Positions 58,236-64,000 of a stretch of 64,000 bases of DNA are shown here, piece after piece. The first letter of the stretch is position 1; each line of letters begins with the position of its first letter. The notes under the pieces are model-generated. The model did not search any database and was not told where the DNA came from. It saw only the letters and a list, made by a program, of their open reading frames with translations. The stretch covers positions 2,391,278-2,455,277 of the forward strand of contig NZ_LT629791.1 in NCBI RefSeq assembly GCF_900105925.1, read 5' to 3'. This stretch comes from Jiangella alkaliphila. GTDB taxonomy: Bacteria > Actinomycetota > Actinomycetes > Jiangellales > Jiangellaceae. Both the position numbers and the translations under genes were made by a program.

Positions 58236-60020
58236 ATGCCGAGACGTCGCCGGCTCGTTCTCGTGGCGGGCCTCGCCGCGGCCGCGGTGATCGTGGGCGC
58301 GCCGCTGCCCGAGCCGCCGGCCGGATCGGTTCCGACGACCGGCATGCCCGAACCCGCACCCGCCGACCCGGCCCCGGACGCCACCGCGACGACGCCGCCC
58401 GCGGCCGCCGGCGACGAGACGGTGCGGCTGGCCTTCGCCGGCGACATCCACTTCGAGGGCGACTACCGCGACGTGCCGGCCGATCCCGCCAGCACCCTCG
58501 GCCCGATGTCGGACGTGCTGAGCGCGGCCGACCTGGCCATCGTCAACCTCGAGTCGGCGCTGGCCGTCGGCGGCATGCCGGCCGCCAAGGAGCTCGAGGA
58601 CCCGGCCAACCGGTTCTGGTTCCGCACCGGCCCGGCCGCTCTCGACGTCCTGGCCCGGTCCGGCGTCGACGTCGTGTCGGTCGCCAACAACCACGGCGCC
58701 GACTTCGGCCCGGCCGGCTTCATCGAGACCATCGCGGCCGTCGAGACCGGCAGCGTGGCCGTCGTCGGCGCCGGCCGGAACGAGCGGCAGGCGTACGCGC
58801 CCTACCGGGTCAGCGTCAAGGGCACCGACATCGCCGTCCATGCCGCCGACGCCTCGCGGGCCGAGAGCGCCGACCCCATCTGGGCGGCCGCGCCGGGGAC
58901 CGGGCCGGGCCTCGCGTCCGCGCGCGGTCCGGGGGCCGACGCGCTCGCCGCCGCCGTCCGCGTGTCGGCGCAGACGGACGACCTGGTCGTCGTCTACCTG
59001 CACTGGGGCGAAGAACAGAACGCCTGCCCGATCGAGAGCCAGCAGGTTCTGGCCGGGCAGCTGGCCGAGGCCGGCGCCGACATCGTCGTCGGGACCCACG
59101 CGCACATCCCGCTCGGTGCCGGGCTGCAGGGCTCCACCTACGTCGCCTACGGTCTCGGCAACTTCTACTGGTACCACGGCCGCGAGTCCGAGACCGGGGT
59201 GCTCCAGCTCGACGTCAGCGGCGGCGTCGTCGTGGGCGACGAGTGGCTGCCGGCGCGGTTCGTCCCCGAGGGCGGCGGCGCGATCCCGCTGACCGGCAGC
59301 GTCCGCACCGAGGCGGTGCGGGAGTGGCATGACCTGCGCGGCTGCACGAGCCTCGCCCCCGGGCCTGGCCCCGACCCGGCGGCGGCCGGTGTCGCCCCCG
59401 GCCCGCCGCCCGATCCGGTCGCCCCCGAGCTGCCCGCGTTCGCCTCCTCCATCGAGCCGATCGGCCCGTCGGTGAGCGCCGGCATGGTGAGCCACACCGA
59501 GGGGACGTGCCCCGTCCCGCTCGCGGACCTGCGCCACCTCGTCGTCACCCATGTCGGGTTCGACGGCCGCGCCCGCCGCGGCGAGCTGGTGGTGCACGCC
59601 GACGTCGCCGCCGATGTCGTCGACGTGTTCGCCACGCTCTACTCCGCCCGGTTCCCGATCGAGCGGATGCTGCTGGTCGACGAGTACGGCGGCGACGACA
59701 ACGCGTCCATGGCGGCCAACAACACCTCCGGCTACAACTGCCGCCGCGTCGCCGGCCAGTCGACGTGGTCCAACCACGCCTACGGACGCGCCATCGACAT
59801 CAACCCCGTGCAGAACCCGTACGTCCTCGGCGACGTGGTGCTGCCGCCGGCCGGGGCGCCGTTCCTGGACGTCGATCGCTCGTCCGACGCCCCGGCGCTG
59901 CCCGGCGTCATCCGCGACGGCGACGTCGTGCGCCAGGCGTTCGAGCGGATCGGCTGGGAGTGGGGCGGCCTGTTCTCCGACCCCGACTACCAGCACTTCA
60001 GCGCGCCCGACGCGCCATAG
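58236..60020 (+). CDS. Exported CapA-family / M15 peptidase fusion protein
   Basis: This 594-residue two-domain protein has a short signal or anchor (RRRRLVLVAGLAAAAVIVGA) and a Pro/Ala linker. A CapA/PGA_cap metallophosphatase-like domain follows (about 62-360: LAFAGDIHFEGDYRD, LAIVNLESAL, VSVANNHGADFG, YLHWGEEQ, VVGTHAHIPLG). A Pro-rich linker (about 372-400) leads to an M15C-type D-Ala-D-Ala carboxypeptidase-like domain (about 420-594). The zinc ligands are visible: His514 and Asp521 in SNHAYGRAIDINP and His587 in YQHFS. CapA proteins are linked to poly-gamma-glutamate and M15C enzymes cleave wall peptides, so a role in the cell envelope is likely. The start could be slightly upstream. Confidence 0.85.
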   Translation: MPRRRRLVLVAGLAAAAVIVGAPLPEPPAGSVPTTGMPEPAPADPAPDATATTPPAAAGDETVRLAFAGDIHFEGDYRDVPADPASTLGPMSDVLSAADLAIVNLESALAVGGMPAAKELEDPANRFWFRTGPAALDVLARSGVDVVSVANNHGADFGPAGFIETIAAVETGSVAVVGAGRNERQAYAPYRVSVKGTDIAVHAADASRAESADPIWAAAPGTGPGLASARGPGADALAAAVRVSAQTDDLVVVYLHWGEEQNACPIESQQVLAGQLAEAGADIVVGTHAHIPLGAGLQGSTYVAYGLGNFYWYHGRESETGVLQLDVSGGVVVGDEWLPARFVPEGGGAIPLTGSVRTEAVREWHDLRGCTSLAPGPGPDPAAAGVAPGPPPDPVAPELPAFASSIEPIGPSVSAGMVSHTEGTCPVPLADLRHLVVTHVGFDGRARRGELVVHADVAADVVDVFATLYSARFPIERMLLVDEYGGDDNASMAANNTSGYNCRRVAGQSTWSNHAYGRAIDINPVQNPYVLGDVVLPPAGAPFLDVDRSSDAPALPGVIRDGDVVRQAFERIGWEWGGLFSDPDYQHFSAPDAP

Positions 60021-60608
60021 GCGGCGCAAGTGAGGCTCTCCTGCTCGCTCCGTGGGTCGGCGGTCGGTGGGCACAGCCTGCAGGCTCACACCGTCGCGTT
60101 GATCATGGAGAAGCGCGGCCTCCCGGGGCCCCGAGACCCCAATTTCCCCATGATCAACAACGTACACGCCGGGGCAGCAGAGCCCGCAAAATGAGGCTCT
60201 CCGGTTGCTGCCGTGGGTGGGGTCCGAGCCTGTTCGACGTGGATGGGCGCGACGGGCATCGGTCCGGTGCGGGGGAGCCGAGGGCACGGCGCCGGCTGCC
60301 TCTGTAATGCGCACCTATACGCACGACCCGCCCCGGCTGCGGCCTTGGCGGAGCTGGTCGTCGCTCGGGACCGGGCACATCGGTCGCCAAGGCGGCGGCC
60401 AGAGTAGCCAAGGCGACCGTTAGCCGAGCCAAGGCGGCCAGGTCCACGCCCGGCCAGTGGTGCGTATTGGTGCTCATTGCAAAGCCGGCGAACGGGCAGT
60501 CGGTCACCCCGGCGGCCACGGCGGTGTGGATGAGGGATCGGTGCAGCCATGGCGACCCGGATCCCGCAACCATTCACGATGCACTCGCCCTGTATCGGCC
60601 TCGCCACT
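60021..60608. repeat. Non-coding 588-base region with inverted and direct repeats
   Basis: No open frame here has coding-like composition. It contains an inverted repeat with perfect 11-bp arms GTTGATCATGG (60098-60108) and CCATGATCAAC (60148-60158). A direct duplication is built on TGAGGCTCTCC and CCGTGGGT (60026-60057 and 60186-60217), which brackets the inverted repeat. Three copies of GCCAAGGCG lie between about 60386 and 60426. Composition is less GC-skewed by codon position than the genes. It may be a decayed mobile or regulatory repeat unit. Confidence 0.55.
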
Positions 60609-61034
60609 TCAAGGCACGACCGTGATGACGATCGCGAGCAGCACGTGCGGGATCGCGACGAAGGCGAGGAAGAGCAGGACGATCAGCGGCAGCGCGCTGG
60701 AGTCGGACCCTCGAGGCGGTGCCGGACGGGGCTGACGCGGCGCGGCGGCCGCGGCCGGTGCGGGTCGCGGCGGTGCCGGTGACGGCGACGGAGAGGGCGG
60801 CGGCTCGAGCAGGGCGTCGCGCGCGGCGACCAGCCGCCGGAAGGCTCGCGCGTCGCCGCCGGTGTCTGGGTGGCCGCCCCGCAGCACCTCGCGCCGGAAC
60901 GCCTGAGCGACCTGTTGCGGAGTCGCGCCCCGCCGTACCCCGAGCACGTGGTGCGGTTCCGCACCGAGTTCAGCCTTCATGCTCATACGACGCCTGACGG
61001 CGGCGATCTGTGACATCGAGTGTTCATCCGCCAT
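60609..61034 (-). CDS. J-domain protein with a C-terminal membrane anchor
   Basis: This is a protein of up to 141 residues. An N-terminal DnaJ-like segment (EPHHVLGVRRGATPQQVAQAFRREVLRGGHPDTGGDARAFRRLVAARDALL, about 27-77) has the HPD tripeptide needed to stimulate Hsp70 ATPase. A Pro/Ala/Ser linker (about 78-112) and one C-terminal helix (LPLIVLLFLAFVAIPHVLLAIVITVV) make it tail-anchored. Starts at 61034 or 61016 are both possible. It may recruit DnaK to the membrane; this is inferred from the domains only. Confidence 0.75.
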   Translation of the reverse strand: MADEHSMSQIAAVRRRMSMKAELGAEPHHVLGVRRGATPQQVAQAFRREVLRGGHPDTGGDARAFRRLVAARDALLEPPPSPSPSPAPPRPAPAAAAAPRQPRPAPPRGSDSSALPLIVLLFLAFVAIPHVLLAIVITVVP

Positions 61035-61084
61035 GCGCCCGGATGCGGCCGCAGCGGGGTAGCGGGCCGTCTACCCTCCTGCCC

Positions 61085-62677
61085 ATGAGGCGTGCGGTGC
61101 CCACGGTGGTGTGGCTGATCGCCGCGGTGCACCTGGTCGTTGCGCTCGCACAGACAGCGGTCTTCCCGAACGCGCGCTCGCCCGACGAGCGGCAGCAGGT
61201 CGACCTCGTGCTGCAGGTCGCCCAGGGCGACGCGTGGCCGTGGCCGGACCCCGGGACCGCGTTCGTCACGGAGGGCGTCGACGCCGGGTTCTTCGTCCCG
61301 ACCGACCGGCTGCCCGAGCGGCAGCACCTGGCCGACCGCGACGACGTCCCGGCGCGCGGCGAGCGCCCGAGCTACGCCGACGCCGGCGGCGCGACGCCGC
61401 TGGACGGGCCGGTCGACGAGCCGGTGTACAACCAGCTCATCCAGCACCCGCCGCTGTACTACCTGCTCGGCGGCGCGGTCGTCAGCCTGATCCCCGGCTG
61501 GGCGGACCAGCCGCTCGACGCCGTGTGGATGGTGCTGCGCTGGGGCAACGCGCTGCTCACGGCCGTGCTGCCGATCCTGCTCTTCCTCACCGCGCGCCGC
61601 CTCGGGCTGGCGTCGCCGCTGCCGGTCGTGGCGGCCGCGACGCCGCTGGTCGTGCCCGAGCTGATGCACATCGAGTCGTCGGTCAACAACGACAACCTGC
61701 TGATCGTGCTGTTCGCGGCGGCCACCTACCTGGTGGCCAGAGTGCTCACCGGCGACCTGCGCTGGCGCACCGGCGCCGCGCTCGGCGCCGTCACCAGCCT
61801 GGCGCTGCTCACCAAGGGCTTCGCACTGCTGATGCCCGCGTGGATCGTGCTGGCCTACGTGGTCGCCGGGGTCCGGGAGCGACGGCGGGCCGACGCGGTC
61901 CGCGGCCTGCTGGTGGCCGGCGCGGCCAGCGTGCCGGGTGCGCTCTGGTGGCTGCGGAACAAGCTCGAGTACGGCACGATCCAGCCGCACGGCACGCACG
62001 CCGAACCGCCCGACCTCACCGCGGTCTACGGCTGGTCCGACGGCGGCTGGGACTGGCTGTCCCGCTTCGCCGAGCGGATGGTGACGCTGTTCTTCGTCAA
62101 CGACCACGACTCCTCCCGCTCCCTGGACCCGTCGTGGTGGATGGCCCGGGTCGCGCTGGTCGTGCTGCTGGCCGGCATCGCCGTCGCGCTGGCCCGCCGC
62201 GGCCTGCCCCGTCCGGCCGCGCTGGTCCTGCTGTTCCCGATCCCGGCGCTCGCCGGCATCGTCGCGCGCGGCTCGTGGGAGCAGTTCGCCGCGTTCGGCG
62301 ACACCGCGGCGGCGCAGCAGGGCCGCTACCTGTTCCCCGGCTTCGTCGGGCTGATGGTCGTGGCCGTCGCGGGGGCCGTGGCGCTCCCGGTGGCCTGGCG
62401 GCGGTGGCTGCTGCCGGGTCTCCTGGCGCTCGCGGTCGCGATGCACGCCGCGTTCTGGCACGACGTGTGGACGCTCTACTGGCTGCCCGCGGACGGGATC
62501 GGCGGCCTCTGGCGGGCCGTCGAGGCGATCGCGTTCTGGTACCCGTTCCCGCCGGTGCTACTGGGGGTGGTGCTGGTGGCGGGACTGGTCGCGGCGGGCT
62601 TCCTCGTCCGCTGGACGGTCCGCGAGGCGGCTGCGCCGGCCGCGCCGGTCGAGCGCGAGAAGGAACTCGTGGCGTGA
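61085..62677 (+). CDS. Polytopic glycosyltransferase-like membrane protein (ArnT/PMT or DUF2142 type)
   Basis: This 530-residue protein has about 11-12 helices. The first helix is followed by an extracytoplasmic acidic motif (ARSPDERQQVDLVLQVAQGDAWPW) and YNQLIQHPPLYYLLGGAVV, the DE...QHPPLYY pattern of GT-C enzymes that use polyprenyl-linked sugars. MHIESSVNNDNLLIVLFAAATYLV and LLTKGFALLMPAWI also fit. TACCCT (61072-61077) lies 7 bases before the ATG, so the transcript may be leaderless. It overlaps its homologous neighbour by 4 bases. Confidence 0.82.
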   Translation: MRRAVPTVVWLIAAVHLVVALAQTAVFPNARSPDERQQVDLVLQVAQGDAWPWPDPGTAFVTEGVDAGFFVPTDRLPERQHLADRDDVPARGERPSYADAGGATPLDGPVDEPVYNQLIQHPPLYYLLGGAVVSLIPGWADQPLDAVWMVLRWGNALLTAVLPILLFLTARRLGLASPLPVVAAATPLVVPELMHIESSVNNDNLLIVLFAAATYLVARVLTGDLRWRTGAALGAVTSLALLTKGFALLMPAWIVLAYVVAGVRERRRADAVRGLLVAGAASVPGALWWLRNKLEYGTIQPHGTHAEPPDLTAVYGWSDGGWDWLSRFAERMVTLFFVNDHDSSRSLDPSWWMARVALVVLLAGIAVALARRGLPRPAALVLLFPIPALAGIVARGSWEQFAAFGDTAAAQQGRYLFPGFVGLMVVAVAGAVALPVAWRRWLLPGLLALAVAMHAAFWHDVWTLYWLPADGIGGLWRAVEAIAFWYPFPPVLLGVVLVAGLVAAGFLVRWTVREAAAPAAPVEREKELVA

Positions 62678-64000
62678 GGCTCGCGACCCGCGCCGCGCTC
62701 CCGCTCGCCGTGCTCGCGGCGCTGCTGCTCTCGGCCGTGGCCGCGCTGGTGCAGGCGCCGTACGTGACCGGCGACGAGGCGCCGCACATCGACTACGCGT
62801 ACCAGGTGTGGCAGGGCGAGCTGCCGGTCTTCGAGGACGGGCTCGAGCACCGCCCGGAGGGCGCCTGGCTCGCGCCGGTGCAGTGGACGGCGCAGCATCC
62901 GCCGCTGTTCTACCTGCTGGTGGCGCCGGTCGTCGGCCCGTTGGCGGAGGCCGGGCACCCGGTCGCGGCCGTGTACGCCGCCCGGGCCGTCAACGTGCTG
63001 CTGTCCAGCGTCCTGGTGCTGGTCGCGCACGGTGCCGCGCGGCGGATCTGCCGGCCGGGCAGCGCCGTCCCGCTGATGGTCGCGTTCGTCGTCGCGGCGA
63101 TGGCCGCGAAGTCGCTCATGGGCGGCTCCGGCTACAACGACCTGCTCGCGGCCGTCTTCGTGACGGCGACGTTCGGCGTCGCAGGCACGGCGATCAGGCG
63201 CGGCCTGGACACTCGGCTGGTTCTGACGCTGTCGCTGCTCGCCAGCGGCGCGGCGCTGACCCGGCTCTCGGCCGGCATCGTGGCCGTCGTCGTGGTGGGC
63301 GTGGCCGGGCTCGCGGGGATCGTCCGGGCACGCCAGGGCCGCGGACGGTGGGCGCCGGTGGCCGGCCTTGCACTCGGCGGCCCGGCGATCGTCCTGGCCG
63401 CGGCCGGCTGGTTCTACGTCCGCAACGTCGAGCTGACCGGCACCGTGACCGGGTCGCACTTCGACTGGTCGATCGAGAACCAGGGCCGGTCGCCGAAGCC
63501 GCTCTGGCTGGTGCTGGTCGAGTACGTCACCTGGCTGCGGCTGCCGAACCTGTTCTGGTGGTCCGGTCAGCAGCCGCCCCGCACCACCTACGTCTGGGCG
63601 ACGATGATCGTCACCGGCATCGTGCTGGTGTGGGTCCCGATCGCGATCGCCGTCGCCCGGCTGATCCGCCGCCGGGTCGACGACACCGACCGGCTGCTGC
63701 TGCTCGCCCTGCTGGTCCTGCCGCTCCTGGTGCTGGTGGCCATCCAGGTGGTGTTCGCCTCGAACAGCGGCGGCGTGTACCCGCGCTACCTGCTGCCGGT
63801 GGCGCTGCCGCTCTGCCTGGCGATCGCCGCCGGGCTCGCCACCCGGCCACGTCTGCTGCTCCCGGTGTGGACGGCCGTCACGCTCGCCGACCTGGCCGGC
63901 TGGGTGGCGCGGGAGCTCAGCACCGCGCCGGCCGAGCCGTGGTACTACACGGACGCGCCGGTCCCGTCCGTCGTGGCCGCGGTGCTGGCCGGCGCCGCCG
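62674..64000 (+). CDS. Second polytopic glycosyltransferase-like membrane protein (3' end outside window)
   Basis: The frame from GTG 62674 (overlapping the previous stop as GTGA) stays open for 442 codons to the window edge. It shares its layout with the upstream protein: a first helix, then VTGDEAPHIDYAYQVWQGELPVFEDG and VQWTAQHPPLFYLLVAPVV, then many helices including MGGSGYNDLLAAVFVTATFGV and YPRYLLPVALPLCLAIAAGLA. The two are probably tandem paralogues acting in cell-surface glycan assembly. The C-terminus is not visible. Confidence 0.82.
   Translation, partial: MRLATRAALPLAVLAALLLSAVAALVQAPYVTGDEAPHIDYAYQVWQGELPVFEDGLEHRPEGAWLAPVQWTAQHPPLFYLLVAPVVGPLAEAGHPVAAVYAARAVNVLLSSVLVLVAHGAARRICRPGSAVPLMVAFVVAAMAAKSLMGGSGYNDLLAAVFVTATFGVAGTAIRRGLDTRLVLTLSLLASGAALTRLSAGIVAVVVVGVAGLAGIVRARQGRGRWAPVAGLALGGPAIVLAAAGWFYVRNVELTGTVTGSHFDWSIENQGRSPKPLWLVLVEYVTWLRLPNLFWWSGQQPPRTTYVWATMIVTGIVLVWVPIAIAVARLIRRRVDDTDRLLLLALLVLPLLVLVAIQVVFASNSGGVYPRYLLPVALPLCLAIAAGLATRPRLLLPVWTAVTLADLAGWVARELSTAPAEPWYYTDAPVPSVVAAVLAGAA

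Noticed and set aside
60154-60573. Minus-strand frame of 139 codons in the non-coding region
   Set aside because: No ribosome binding site, no family, composition unlike the coding genes, and it spans the repeat unit.

Overview
The window is high-GC DNA (about 70% or more, with strong G/C preference at third codon positions), dense with genes and typical of a soil or plant-associated actinomycete. The best phylogenetic marker is the core block eno - ftsB-like - DUF501 - ppx/gppA, an order conserved in Actinomycetota. Leaderless-looking genes, GTG starts and ATGA/GTGA stop-start overlaps fit the same group. The exact genus (Jiangella-, Kribbella- or Nocardioides-like) is inference. No prophage, insertion sequence, CRISPR array or plasmid function was seen.

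Three carbohydrate-uptake loci stand out. Locus A (about 0.1-7.4 kb) has a GH15 glucohydrolase-like gene broken by a stop codon, a LacI repressor, a MalE/MalF/MalG-type ABC importer and a GH39-like glycosidase. Locus B (33.2-41.4 kb) has a Tat-exported clan-A glycosidase, a LacI repressor with dyad operators, an FAD-dependent oxidoreductase, a frameshifted solute-binding lipoprotein and two permeases. Locus C (50.2-58.1 kb) has a GH99/WbsX-like hydrolase, a ribose-type ABC importer, a LacI repressor and a secreted DUF5060/DUF4038 glycosidase with a late frameshift. Its importer and its secreted glycosidase share the 14-bp operator core GTGAACCATTTCAC. Each of the three loci carries one disabling lesion, which is either decay or sequencing error.

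Between these lie housekeeping and stress genes. The stretch 7.4-33.2 kb holds a DUF4143 ATPase, a VOC protein, two DHFR/RibD-C proteins, a secreted CocE/NonD hydrolase, enolase and the division/polyphosphate block. It continues with a Tat-exported protein of unknown function, a family-5 uracil-DNA glycosylase, an ArsR-type regulator divergent from a flavin-reductase-like protein across a large palindrome, and an NDH-2 gene with an exact Rex operator. After these come a cyclopropane-fatty-acid synthase, an ACT protein, a peptide deformylase, an unusual short tRNA with anticodon UAA, an SDR enzyme, an ABC/FtsX exporter next to a two-component system, and a TetR-Ohr peroxide-stress pair with a clear promoter and operator.

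The stretch 41.4-50.2 kb has a Rieske lipoprotein / membrane protein operon, a GH64 beta-1,3-glucanase and a 1856-residue single-chain biotin-dependent acyl-CoA carboxylase. The right end (58-64 kb) has a CapA-M15 peptidase fusion, a repeat-bearing non-coding region, a J-domain membrane protein and two tandem polytopic glycosyltransferase-like genes, the last cut by the window edge.
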